A stretch of DNA of 42,087 nt. Origin: Prevotella sp. UBA3837. GTDB lineage: Bacteria; Bacteroidota; Bacteroidia; Bacteroidales; Bacteroidaceae. Below are positions 7,737 to 16,300 of this stretch, in pieces. The stretch's first letter is position 1; each line of letters opens with the position of its first letter. The stretch is taken from contig DGHX01000186.1 in NCBI GenBank assembly GCA_002392835.1, positions 7,591 to 49,677 on the forward strand. The letters are read 5' to 3'. The notes below the pieces were generated by a model. The model searched no databases. It saw nothing but the letters and a program-made list of their open reading frames with translations, and was not told the origin of the DNA. Made by a program: the position numbers and the translations under genes.

Positions 7737-7829
7737 CTAAATCGAAACGATGGCCACTGCCTTGGTGAAGTCGAAAGCCCACTGGCGGCCGGTGTTTATT
7801 TCTTCTTCTTCTTTGTTGAATGGTGTCAT
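7737..7829 (-). CDS. Possible 30-residue small protein upstream of the OMP gene
   Basis: The ORF begins MTPFNKEEEE and ends FTKAVAIVSI. Its ATG lies about 30 bases downstream of a TACCTTTG -7 box, a normal distance for this group, and it stops 16 bases before the OMP start. From codon 12 on, the third positions are mostly G or C, as in neighbouring genes. I do not recognise the sequence. It could be a small protein, or a leader ORF that couples translation to the OMP gene. Confidence 0.4.
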   Translation of the reverse strand: MTPFNKEEEEINTGRQWAFDFTKAVAIVSI

Positions 7830-7858
7830 GGAAAGTGCTAATTTCGTTTTTATTGCTG

Positions 7859-7866
7859 CAAAGGTA
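7859..7866 (-). promoter_or_regulatory. -7 element for the OMP gene (minus strand)
   Basis: The minus strand reads TACCTTTG, matching TAnnTTTG. No clear -33 TTTG is seen at the usual distance. It diverges from the yifB element 43 bases away. Confidence 0.5.
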
Positions 7867-7908
7867 CAAAAAAAAGCCATTAAGCATGCGGAATTATGAA
7901 TAATTTTG

Positions 7909-7916
7909 TACCTTTG
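7909..7916 (+). promoter_or_regulatory. -7 element for yifB
   Basis: TACCTTTG lies 33 bases upstream of the chosen yifB start (7950). An ATG at 7896 lies upstream of the element, which argues against it as the start. Confidence 0.5.
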
Positions 7917-7949
7917 TCGGGAAAAAAGGAAAAAACCAAAGCTATTAGT

Positions 7950-9497
7950 ATGCTCGCAAAAACCTATACGGCAGCTGTAAACGGTCTGGAGACCACCACG
8001 GTGACAGTGGAAGTAAATGTGACAAGAGGCGTTCTGTTCCACATGACAGGATTGCCCGATGCCGCTGTGAAAGAGAGTTATGACCGCATCAAGGCTGCCA
8101 CTGCTAATCAGGGATTCAAGTTAGGAGTCAGCGAAATAACCGTGAACCTCTCGCCGGCCGACATCAAGAAGGAGGGCTCCGGCTACGACCTGCCACTGGC
8201 TATCGGCATCTTGGCTGCTAACAACATGGTGGAAAACGGCCGGCTCGGCCAATACATGTTGGTAGGCGAGCTGGGGCTTGACGGGCGGCTGCAGCCCATA
8301 CGCGGCGCGCTGCCCATCGCCATCCGTGCCCGCAAGGAGAAGTTCAAGGGACTCATAGTGCCCCAGCAGAACATCCGCGAGGCAGCCGTCGTCAACCAGT
8401 TGGAGGTTTACGGCATGGAGACGCTGATGGATGTCGTCAGGTTCCTGAACGGCGATACTTCCTACCAGCCTACCGTCATCGACACGCGCCGCGAGTTCTA
8501 TGAGCAGCAGAACCATTTCGAACTCGACTTCAGCGATGTGCGTGGACAGGAGAGCGTGAAGCGCGCGCTGGAGGTGGCTGCAGCCGGTGGGCACAACCTC
8601 ATCATGATAGGCCCGCCGGGCAGCGGCAAGTCGATGTTGGCCAAGCGCCTGCCCTCCATATTGCCGCCCCTGTCGCTGGCCGAGAGCCTGGAGACCACAC
8701 AGATTCACAGCGTTGCAGGCAAGCTCAGCCGCGACACCAGTCTCATCAGCCAGCGCCCCTTCCGTGCTCCCCACCACACCATCTCGCAGGTGGCACTCGT
8801 CGGTGGCGGCAACAACCCGCAGCCGGGGGAGATAAGCCTGGCCCACAACGGCGTCCTCTTCCTCGACGAGATGCCCGAGCTGTCGCGCTCTGTCCTCGAG
8901 GTGCTGCGCCAGCCGCTGGAAGACCGCACCATCACCATCAGCCGGGCCAAGTATTCCGTGCAATATCCCGCCTCGTTCATGCTCGTCGCCTCCATGAATC
9001 CCTGCCCCTGCGGCTACTATGGCGACCCCACCCACAACTGCGTCTGCACTCCCGGCCAGATACAGCGCTACATGAACAAAATCTCCGGCCCGCTGCTCGA
9101 CCGCATCGATATCCACTGCGAAATCCAGGCCGTGCCCTTCGCCCAGCTCTCGCAGATGCAGCCTGGTGAACCCTCGGCTGTCATTCGCGAGCGAGTCATT
9201 GCCGCCCGCAAGATTCAGGAGGAGCGTTTCAAGCCTTTCAAGGGCATTCACTCCAACGCCATGATGACCGAGCGCATGCTCCATGAGTTCGCCGAGCCCG
9301 ACGCCGCCTCGCTCGACATGCTCCGCATGGCCATGGAGCGCCTGAAGCTCTCCGCCCGTGCCTACAGCCGCATCCTCAAAGTCGCCCGCACCATCGCCGA
9401 CCTTGCCGGCAGCGAGAAGGTCGAGTCCATGCACATCGCCGAGGCCATCGGCTACCGTAATCTCGATAGAGGCGACTGGGCAGAGCGTGGGATATGA
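7950..9497 (+). CDS. yifB: YifB/ComM family Mg-chelatase-like AAA+ ATPase
   Basis: The 515-residue product starts 'MLAKTYTAAVNGLETTTVTVEV' and has the three YifB parts: an N-terminal ChlI/Lon-protease-like domain (about 20-140, with 'LSPADIKKEGSGYDLPLA'), a Mg-chelatase AAA+ core with Walker A 'GPPGSGKSML' and Walker B 'VLFLDEMPE', and a C-terminal domain with 'LSARAYSRILKVARTIADL'. A cysteine-rich 'MNPCPCGYYG...C.C' segment is typical. ComM homologues drive branch migration during integration of DNA in natural transformation; the exact role in Bacteroidetes is inferred. I chose the ATG at 7950 because it follows the promoter element and matches family starts. The last codons (LDRGDW) are duplicated downstream of the next gene. 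Confidence 0.93.
   Translation: MLAKTYTAAVNGLETTTVTVEVNVTRGVLFHMTGLPDAAVKESYDRIKAATANQGFKLGVSEITVNLSPADIKKEGSGYDLPLAIGILAANNMVENGRLGQYMLVGELGLDGRLQPIRGALPIAIRARKEKFKGLIVPQQNIREAAVVNQLEVYGMETLMDVVRFLNGDTSYQPTVIDTRREFYEQQNHFELDFSDVRGQESVKRALEVAAAGGHNLIMIGPPGSGKSMLAKRLPSILPPLSLAESLETTQIHSVAGKLSRDTSLISQRPFRAPHHTISQVALVGGGNNPQPGEISLAHNGVLFLDEMPELSRSVLEVLRQPLEDRTITISRAKYSVQYPASFMLVASMNPCPCGYYGDPTHNCVCTPGQIQRYMNKISGPLLDRIDIHCEIQAVPFAQLSQMQPGEPSAVIRERVIAARKIQEERFKPFKGIHSNAMMTERMLHEFAEPDAASLDMLRMAMERLKLSARAYSRILKVARTIADLAGSEKVESMHIAEAIGYRNLDRGDWAERGI
9462..9479 (+). repeat. 18-bp direct repeat, left copy (attachment-like)
   Basis: CTCGATAGAGGCGACTGG forms the last full block of yifB (LDRGDW). An identical copy lies at 10946-10963. 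The two flank the DinD-RhuM gene. Confidence 0.7.
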
Positions 9498-9533
9498 GAT
9501 AATACTGAAAAGGAACTTAGGATATAAGAAGGT

Positions 9534-10934
9534 ATGGACGAGCAACAGAACATACAACCGATGCAGTCGGACTTTGAACAAGTCAAAAAGAGGACTGATA
9601 AAGGAAAAGAGTATTGGAGTGCAAGGGATCTAAGCCCTGTCTTGGGATATAGCACATGGCAGAAGTTCAACCGTGTATTGAACAAGGCCCTGCTGGTGGC
9701 CCAGAACAGAGGGATGGACATCGGCGAGCATTTCAACCAGACGGTTGTGATGGTTAAGCTTGGGTCTGGTACATTCCGCAAAGTGGACGACTGGCATCTG
9801 TCACGCATGGCCTGTCTTATTATTGCAGAGAATGCAGACAGCAAGAAGCCACAGGTACAAGCAGCACGTATCTATTTTAAAGAACATGTGCCTATGGCGG
9901 AACTCGTTGAGAATCAAATTGTTTCGAGAATCCTGCTCTATAAGACAAATCAAGGAGAGACCCACATTGAAGTGGTGTTCAACAGCGAGACGTTCTGGCT
10001 CACGCAGAAACGCATGGCTGATTTGTATGGGGTGGACATAAGGACGGTGAGTTATCACTTATCCCAGATTTACGAGTCAGGAGAGCTGAAAGAAGAATCA
10101 ACTATCCGAAAAATTGGGATAGTTCAGATGGAAGGTGAACGTGAGGTTAATCGTCCACAGATGCTTTACAACCTTGATGCCATCATTGCCGTTGGTTATC
10201 GCGTAAACAGCTATCAGGCTACACAATTTCGCATTTGGGCAACGGCTGTGTTGAAAGAATTGATTATCAAAGGCTTTGTGCTGGATGATGAGCGGCTGAA
10301 GCAGGGCAAGCACTTCGGCCGAGACTATTTCGATGACTTGCTGGAGCGTATCAGAGAGATACGTACTTCTGAACGCAGGTACTACCAAAAGATAACGGAT
10401 GTCTATGCAGAGTGCAGTGCCGACTATGATGCTAAGGCTGAAACCACGAAACTGTTCTTTAAGATGGTGCAAAACATGATGCATTGGGCTGTCACCCATC
10501 AGACGGCAGCAGAAATTATCTACACCAGAGCTGATGCGGAGATGCCCCACATGGGATTGACCACATGGAAGAATGCCCCTGATGGCAGAGTCCAGAAATC
10601 AGATACAATAATAGCAAAGAACTACTTGTCGGACAAGGAAGTGACATCGCTAAATCGTCTTTCCAATGCATTCCTTGATGTGGCAGAAGACAGGGCAGAC
10701 CGCCAGTTAATCATGACGATGGCGGACTGGAAGAAAGAACTGGAGAGATTTCTTGGCTACTACCGTTACGACATTCTGGAAACTGCAGGAACCATATCTG
10801 CTGAGGAAGCCAAAGAAAAGGCGTATGCTGAGTATGACAAATTCCGTTTAATACAAGACCGCGAATTTCTTTCTGACTTTGACCAAGAGATAAAAAAGTG
10901 GCGTGAAAACGGACTATTCGATGACAAAAGCTAA
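9534..10934 (+). CDS. DinD-like / RhuM fusion protein
   Basis: The 466-residue product has two recognisable parts. Residues about 20-120 ('YWSARDLSPVLGYSTWQKF', 'KLGSGTFRKVDDWHLSRMACLIIAENADSKKP', 'ARIYF') match the N-terminal region of the DNA-damage-inducible protein DinD. Residues about 130-466 match the RhuM family: 'VVFNSETFWLTQKRMADLYGVD' as a DNA-binding-like segment, 'NLDAIIAVGYRVNS..ATQFRIWAT', and a helical C-terminus with 'DWKKELERFL' and 'AYAEYDKFR'. Both are accessory families: DinD antagonises RecA filaments in E. coli, and RhuM was named from a Salmonella pathogenicity island. The combined role here is unknown. No frameshift separates the halves. AT-rich composition and flanking 18-bp repeats indicate horizontal transfer. 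Confidence 0.82.
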   Translation: MDEQQNIQPMQSDFEQVKKRTDKGKEYWSARDLSPVLGYSTWQKFNRVLNKALLVAQNRGMDIGEHFNQTVVMVKLGSGTFRKVDDWHLSRMACLIIAENADSKKPQVQAARIYFKEHVPMAELVENQIVSRILLYKTNQGETHIEVVFNSETFWLTQKRMADLYGVDIRTVSYHLSQIYESGELKEESTIRKIGIVQMEGEREVNRPQMLYNLDAIIAVGYRVNSYQATQFRIWATAVLKELIIKGFVLDDERLKQGKHFGRDYFDDLLERIREIRTSERRYYQKITDVYAECSADYDAKAETTKLFFKMVQNMMHWAVTHQTAAEIIYTRADAEMPHMGLTTWKNAPDGRVQKSDTIIAKNYLSDKEVTSLNRLSNAFLDVAEDRADRQLIMTMADWKKELERFLGYYRYDILETAGTISAEEAKEKAYAEYDKFRLIQDREFLSDFDQEIKKWRENGLFDDKS

Positions 10935-10945
10935 ACGCAAGATTC

Positions 10946-10963
10946 CTCGATAGAGGCGACTGG
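10946..10963 (+). repeat. 18-bp direct repeat, right copy (attachment-like)
   Basis: It is identical to 9462-9479 and lies 12 bases after the DinD-RhuM stop. Read in the yifB frame it gives LDRGDW followed by RREEYKPTL and a stop (10991-10993), which looks like an alternative, perhaps original, yifB C-terminus. Confidence 0.7.
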
Positions 10964-11004
10964 CGGAGAGAGGAATATAAACCTACATTATAAGGCAAAA
11001 AGAT

Positions 11005-11229
11005 ATGGTGACAGTGATGCAACCCATAGAAAGTAACTTGCCATTGGCTAAAGCTTTCAATATAATTATTGAGAAAGTACAGACCCTACGAATCATAACA
11101 CTTCCACGCACATTTGAGGATGTACGGGGCGAGGATGCATCACACGACGGTGTGGCCTTTGAAGACCTGCCCGACGACTGGAAGTGCCCGCGCTGCAAGC
11201 GGCCCAAGGAGAAGTTCAACCGGGCTTAG
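11005..11229 (+). pseudogene. Truncated rubredoxin (C-terminal half only)
   Basis: The last 27 residues (GVAFEDLPDDWKCPRCKRPKEKF plus a few) are a clear rubredoxin C-terminal half with the second CPxC iron-binding knuckle. A rubredoxin needs a first CxxC about 30 residues earlier, and no such motif is present in any frame nearby. The first 40 residues of the ORF (beginning MVTVMQPIESN) are AT-rich, unrelated to rubredoxin and not recognised. Composition changes at about 11115, where the rubredoxin part begins. The likeliest reading is that the inserted segment carrying the DinD-RhuM gene removed the 5' half of a rubredoxin gene once adjacent to yifB. Confidence 0.65.
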
Positions 11230-11273
11230 CCGTTCCCCTTTGTGCTGGCTGTGGGGCACCGTTCCCCCTCCGG

Positions 11274-11879
11274 CTATTGCTCTTTGGTGGCCAGCGTGAA
11301 CGTCTGTTCGCTGGCCACTACCAGTTGTCGTGGCAGGGTGATGACCTTCAGCCGCTCGTACCATATCCGTGTGCTGCCTGCAATGCGCTTCTGCGTGTGT
11401 GAGCTGATGATGTAATAGCTGGCCGAGTATTCGTCCATCAGGGCGTGGAATGCCTTCTTGATGCGCGAACATTTCTCGTTGATGGCGTTGTCGAGCGGGT
11501 CAGTGAGGTGGCTGACACCTTCCTCTATGCGCTGCTTGTCCATGAGCCGCGCTGTCTTCATATAGTATTGTGTCAGCTCCTGCCGGTAGTTGCCCAGCTG
11601 CTTGAATTCTATCCCTTCGGGGTGTGCCAGGAAGAGCAGGTATACGGCCTTGTGCACGGGCTGCAGCTCCACCTCCTGCTGTCCTACGAAGAAACGATAG
11701 TCGTCGGTGATGCGCAGCGGCATCAGCCTGCCCTTGGCGGCCTCTATCTGCAGGGCTTCTATGGCGGGCACCCCCAGTGCCCGCAGCAGCAGGTCGGTGC
11801 GCCCGTTGGCCATGAGCTGGCGTGCCAGCCGCTGCAGCTCGTCGGCCGTCTCTTCAGGTGTCAGGTTCAGGTATGGCAT
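11274..11879 (-). CDS. Conserved hypothetical protein downstream of ftsZ
   Basis: The 201-residue soluble product starts MPYLNLTPEETADEL; a start six codons upstream would overlap ftsZ by 14 bases. It has an N-terminal helical part (about 10-40), a middle with 'DDYRFFVGQQEVELQPVHKAVYLLFLAHPEGIEFKQL' that resembles a winged-helix-like or regulator-associated fold, and a helical C-terminus ('INEKCSRIKKAFHALMDEY'). No signal peptide or catalytic motif is visible and I cannot name the family. It begins 4 bases after the ftsZ stop, so it is probably cotranscribed with ftsZ. A regulatory role is only a guess. Confidence 0.75.
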   Translation of the reverse strand: MPYLNLTPEETADELQRLARQLMANGRTDLLLRALGVPAIEALQIEAAKGRLMPLRITDDYRFFVGQQEVELQPVHKAVYLLFLAHPEGIEFKQLGNYRQELTQYYMKTARLMDKQRIEEGVSHLTDPLDNAINEKCSRIKKAFHALMDEYSASYYIISSHTQKRIAGSTRIWYERLKVITLPRQLVVASEQTFTLATKEQ

Positions 11880-11883
11880 GCGT

Positions 11884-13155
11884 TCAGTCCTCCTCACTCA
11901 TCATGTCGCCCAGCTTCTTGTTCAGCCAGCTCTTCCATCGTCCCAGCGTGGTGGTGGGGCGTGGATCCGGCTGCCTGTTGCCGGACTGCGGCTCTGCTGG
12001 TTGCTGTGGCTCGTAGCTCACGGCTGTCTCGGTCTCAGGTGCCGTCTCCACCACAAACTCCGGCTCCGGCTTTACGGCCGTTTCTTTCGCTGGTTTGGCC
12101 AGTGGCTGGTAGAGGCGCCCCATCAGCCGTTCGTAGTGCTCTTCGTTGGCCGACAGGCTCTCGTCGTCGTTGCCTGGTTTCAGGTCTTCGCCCATGTCGG
12201 CAGCCAGGATGATGACCTTGGCATCGTCGCCCAGCGAGTCATCGGTCGACGTGCCCCAGATAACGTCGATGTCGGGATCCAGCTGGTCGAAGAACTCTGA
12301 TATCTCCTCCATCTCCAGCACGCGTATGGGTGCCTGGTTGCTGGCATAGATGTTGAACAGTATGCGCTTGGCGTGGTTGATGTCGTTGCCGTGGAGCAAT
12401 GGCGAATCAAGAGCATCGAGTATGGCTCGCTCCACGCGTTGCTCGCCTCCGGCCCTGCCTATGGCCATGATGGCCCCTCCGCCGTTGCGCATGGTGCTCT
12501 CCACATCGCGGAAGTCGAGGTTGATGTTTCCCTCCGAGCTGATGGTGATGAGCTCCGATATGCCTTTCACGGCATTCTTCAGCACGTTGTCGGCCTCGGC
12601 CAGTGCGTCCTTCAGCGACATGGCGGTGTCGGAGTAGACATCGCAGAGCCGCTCGTTGTTGACGATGAGCATGGCGTCGACGTTCCGGCGCAGCTCGTCG
12701 ACGCCCTTCAGCGCCTTGATGATCTTGCGCCTGTGTTCAAAATAGAAGGGTATGGTCACCACGCCTATGGTGAGCAGCCCGCGCTCTTTGGCCACGCGTG
12801 CCACCACGGGTGCTGCGCCGGTGCCTGTGCCGCCGCCCATGGTGGCGGTCACAAAGACCATCTTCGTCTGGTCGTCCAGCAGCCGCTCTATGCTGTCAAT
12901 GCTGCTCTCTGCCTCGGCGCGCCCCACTTCAGGCTTGCCGCCGGCTCCCAGGCCTGCTCCCAGCTGCAGCTTCACGGGCACCGGCGAGTGCTTCAGCGAA
13001 GCGCTGTCGGTGTTGCACACGGCAAACGATACGCCCTGGATGCCTTCGTCGTACATGCGGCTCACGGCATTGCAACCGCCGCCGCCCACTCCTATCACCT
13101 TGATGATGTTCTGCATCAGGTCCTCAACGGGACCGAAGTCGAGTATCTCGTCCAT
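11884..13155 (-). CDS. ftsZ: Cell division protein FtsZ
   Basis: The 423-residue tubulin-like GTPase forms the cytokinetic Z-ring on the inner face of the membrane. Diagnostic features are the N-terminal 'IKVIGVGGGGCNAVSRM', the tubulin signature GGGTGTGAAP (about residues 105-115), and the T7 region 'NINLDFRDVESTM' with its catalytic Asp residues. After the globular part (about 330), an acidic Pro/Glu-rich linker leads to 'GRWKSWLNKKLGDMM'. The D-x-P-x-F/Y-L/I-R-type peptide that binds FtsA in many bacteria is not obvious in the tail. A -7 element lies just upstream (13186-13179), suggesting that at least some transcription starts here. Confidence 0.97.
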   Translation of the reverse strand: MDEILDFGPVEDLMQNIIKVIGVGGGGCNAVSRMYDEGIQGVSFAVCNTDSASLKHSPVPVKLQLGAGLGAGGKPEVGRAEAESSIDSIERLLDDQTKMVFVTATMGGGTGTGAAPVVARVAKERGLLTIGVVTIPFYFEHRRKIIKALKGVDELRRNVDAMLIVNNERLCDVYSDTAMSLKDALAEADNVLKNAVKGISELITISSEGNINLDFRDVESTMRNGGGAIMAIGRAGGEQRVERAILDALDSPLLHGNDINHAKRILFNIYASNQAPIRVLEMEEISEFFDQLDPDIDVIWGTSTDDSLGDDAKVIILAADMGEDLKPGNDDESLSANEEHYERLMGRLYQPLAKPAKETAVKPEPEFVVETAPETETAVSYEPQQPAEPQSGNRQPDPRPTTTLGRWKSWLNKKLGDMMSEED

Positions 13156-13178
13156 AGATAGTCTTTAAAAGTTTGGTG

Positions 13179-13186
13179 CAAAGGTA
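13179..13186 (-). promoter_or_regulatory. -7 element upstream of ftsZ
   Basis: The minus strand reads TACCTTTG, 24 bases before the ftsZ ATG. A TTTC at 13210-13207, 20 bases upstream, is a near match to the -33 element. Confidence 0.55.
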
Positions 13187-13260
13187 CAAAACTTTTATGA
13201 GACGGCGAAATCATCGCAAGGCTTGTGACGGAAAAAAATACTGTTGTCATAGAAAGACAG

Positions 13261-13290
13261 CACCACCCGGAGCCGTTGCTCCGGGTGGTG
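13261..13290 (-). terminator. Hairpin terminator after the pectin operon
   Basis: Arms CACCACCCGGAG (13261-13272) and CTCCGGGTGGTG (13279-13290) pair perfectly over 12 bases with a 6-base loop; pairing extends through ACAG/CTGT with a bulge. It lies between the end of the methylesterase gene and ftsZ, both on the minus strand. The T-run is weak (CTGTCTTTCT). Confidence 0.7.
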
Positions 13291-13339
13291 TCTGTATGTT
13301 GTGCAAGTTGCTGCGTGGGCAGCTTAGCCTTTTCAGCTG

Positions 13340-16300
13340 TCAGCGCACCACTTTCTTTCCGCCTATGATGTACAGGCCGCGTGTGGCATTGCTGACGCGC
13401 ATGCCCTGCATGTTGTAGACATTGGCATCGGCCTGCACGGCTGCGGGCTGCAGCTCGCTGATGCCGGTGGCCGTGGTGGCGTTGGCAGCCTCGCCCAGAC
13501 CGCCCATCTCGTTGGCGGCACGCACGGCGTAGGTGGCCTGGGTGTCGTCGACGGTGTAGGCGGGCTCAGTGGTGAAGTCCACCACGGCGCCGTTCTTCAC
13601 GATGGCGTAGAGCAGGGCATACTGGCTGTCGGTCCACGTCAGCTGGTTGCCTGCCAGCTGCACGTTGGCGGGGGTGGGAGCCTGCTCGGTGAGCAGGGTG
13701 GGATCCCAGTCGCCGAAGGTGTTGTGCAGGTTACCTATCTGCAGTGCCTCGTCGGCCGTGAGGATGGGGTTGTTGGGGTTGGCGGTCTCCTTGCCCAGGG
13801 TCTTGGCGCGTGCGCTCAGGTCAACCACGCTGCCGCTGGCGGTGGTGCTGTTCCACTCAGCCAGCCGGGTGCAGCCGCCGGCGCTCATCTCGGCCCAGCC
13901 GATGGCGCGGGGCACTGCCTCCATCTTCGTGTCGATGTAGTATACCTCGGCACCCTCGGTCCAGGGACGGCCCAGGTAGTAGTTGCCGTCCACCTTCGGG
14001 TTCTCGCCCTTGATGGTGCAGTCCTTGAACACCATGCCGTAGTGGGAGTTGCCGCGTGCTGCGGTGATGTAGCCTCCGTCCTGGCACATGATGAGTTCAA
14101 CGCCGTTGAAGAACAGGTCGCCGTCGCCGCAGATGAAGTCGGTGCGTCCGCGCACGGTGCCGTTCTCAATGTAGAACATGCCGCGTCCGTTGTCGGGCAC
14201 GTAGGTGTCCTGGTATGCCCACAGCGTGACGTTCTTCAGCACGGTGCGCGTGCTGCCGTCGACGAGCACTACGTTGCGCCCGGAGTTATCGGCGGTGGCG
14301 CTCCACAGCTTGATGTCCTGGAAGTAGGTGTCGGTGGCTCCGCTCTGCAGGTAGAGCACGCCGCTGCTGCGTATGCCCTCGCAGGGGTTAGCCTGTCCGT
14401 TGGCACCGGCATTGGGGTTGTCGACGAGCGAGTTGGGCATCTCGTTGGTGACGCTGGTGGTGGCCGGGTCCTCGCCTATGATCGACACGTTGGGCGTGTT
14501 GAAGTAGGTGCGCGGGTCGGGATAGTCGTAGAATCTGCCGTTGTTGTCGGTGTAGCCCTTCTCTCCGGCAGGAATGACGTAGCTGCCCTGCTTGACGAAG
14601 ATGCGGTAGCGCACGTTCTTGTCGCTGCGGTTGGCGGCGGCCTTCAGGGCCTCGGCGAAGGTGCCGTCGTCGGGCACGATGAAGTCGTAGAGCTTCTTCT
14701 CTACCGACGGGCGCATCATGGTGGTGAAGCTGATGCTGATGGGCTGGCTGATGTAGTTGCCGGTGAGGTCGGCCACGGTGTTTGCAGCCAGCAGGAACTG
14801 GTATTCGGTGCTGTATTCCAGCCCCTTATACTCGAAGGTGACGGTCTTTCCGTTCACCTTGCCCTCGGTGGGGTTCTGGGTGTTGCTGTTGATGGTGGCG
14901 TTGTTGATGTAGGCCTTGGTGCCTTCGGCCAGCTTCACGCGCTCGTCGAAGGTGAGCACGATGCGGCCTGTGGCCGATGCTCCTGTGGCGCCGTCCTGAG
15001 GCACGGTGCTCACGATGGTGGGTGCCTTGCCGTCGTCAACGAGCTTGGGCGTTCCGGTGATGAAGAACATGGCCAGCGTGTTGCCGTCGTTGTTCGAGCT
15101 GCTGCCGTCTATGCCTGAGGTCTTGTCGGCAATCATGCGTATGTACAGCTCAGCCTGGTTGTTGGCCTCGGCGGGCAGCTGCCCGTTGAACTGTGCGGCC
15201 TTCTTAGCTGCCGTCATGGTGATGCTGCCGACCTTGGTCCACTTCTCGCCGTCGAGTGAGTACTCCACGTCGTAGGTCTGGTAGGCGTTGTAGTTGTAGA
15301 GCATCTGGAACTGCACGTTGATGTCGGTGAAGTCGGCAGCGTTCACCTTGGTCTGCCACCAGGTGGTGCCTATCTCCACGTCGTTGCGCCAGTTCACTGC
15401 TGCTCCTTCGAAGCTCTCGTAGCCTCCGGCAGCGATGGCGCTCTTGTCCAGCCATCCGCTGGTGTGCCCGTCGGGGTACACGATGTTCAGTGCTGCAGCC
15501 TCGTTGTCGGCCGAGGCGAAGTCGGCCTTGCGCCCGCTACCGCCCTCGAGGTAGAAGTCCCATCCGGCCAGGATGTCGGCCTGTGTGAAGACGGCGGTCA
15601 GGTTGACGTCGGCGTTCATCTGCACCATCTTCGAGCTGGTGGTCTCGCCGTCGCTCCAGTTGTTGAAGCTCACCAGCCCCTCATACTCGCGGGTGTTGAG
15701 CTGTACGGCCTGTCCGGCCTCGTACATCTTCTTGCCGTCGACGATGGTGGGCTCGGGAATGATCTGCACCATGTAGTCGTTGGTGCCGTCTACGCTGAGT
15801 GCCAGCTCGTAGGTCTCTACCTGCTTGAAGTTGGCGGTGAGCTGTGCGTCGGCATTGACGGTGTAGGTGAACTTCGGCTCCTGGCTGACGACGGCTCCCG
15901 TTGCGTCAGTCCAGCTGACGAAGTCGTAGCCGAAATTCTCGGTGGCGGTGAGCGTCAGCTCGGTGCCCTCCTCGAAGGTGTCGCCGTTGGGGTATATGCT
16001 CACGGTGCCGCCCTCCTGCGGTGCTGCGGTGGCCGTGAAGGCATACTTGGCCACGTCGGCCACGGTGCCGCTGACGGTGCCGCTGATGACGATGTTGGCC
16101 AGGTCGAGGTCTTTCTTGGCGGCGAAGCCCGATACGTAGATGCGGAAGGCGAACTCCTGGCAGCCGTTGCAGCTGATGGTCAGCTGGTGGTTCATGGGCG
16201 GGTTGCCCGTGGTGTTGTTGTTGCGTATGATCTCGTCCTTAGGCACGGTGGTGATGGTGCTCTCCTCGCCGTCGATGACGTAGCTGTAGGAGTAGGTGGC

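Noticed and set aside
9534..10934. Fic/DOC-type toxin next to RhuM
   Set aside because: No HPFxxGNG motif is present; the N-terminal part matches DinD instead.
13724..15118. 464-codon open frame on the plus strand opposite the methylesterase
   Set aside because: Val/Gly/Ala/His-rich translation with no motifs, antisense to a gene with clear CE8 motifs; a shadow of GC-rich codon use. The same applies to long antisense frames opposite the PL1, M16, yifB and GH28 genes.
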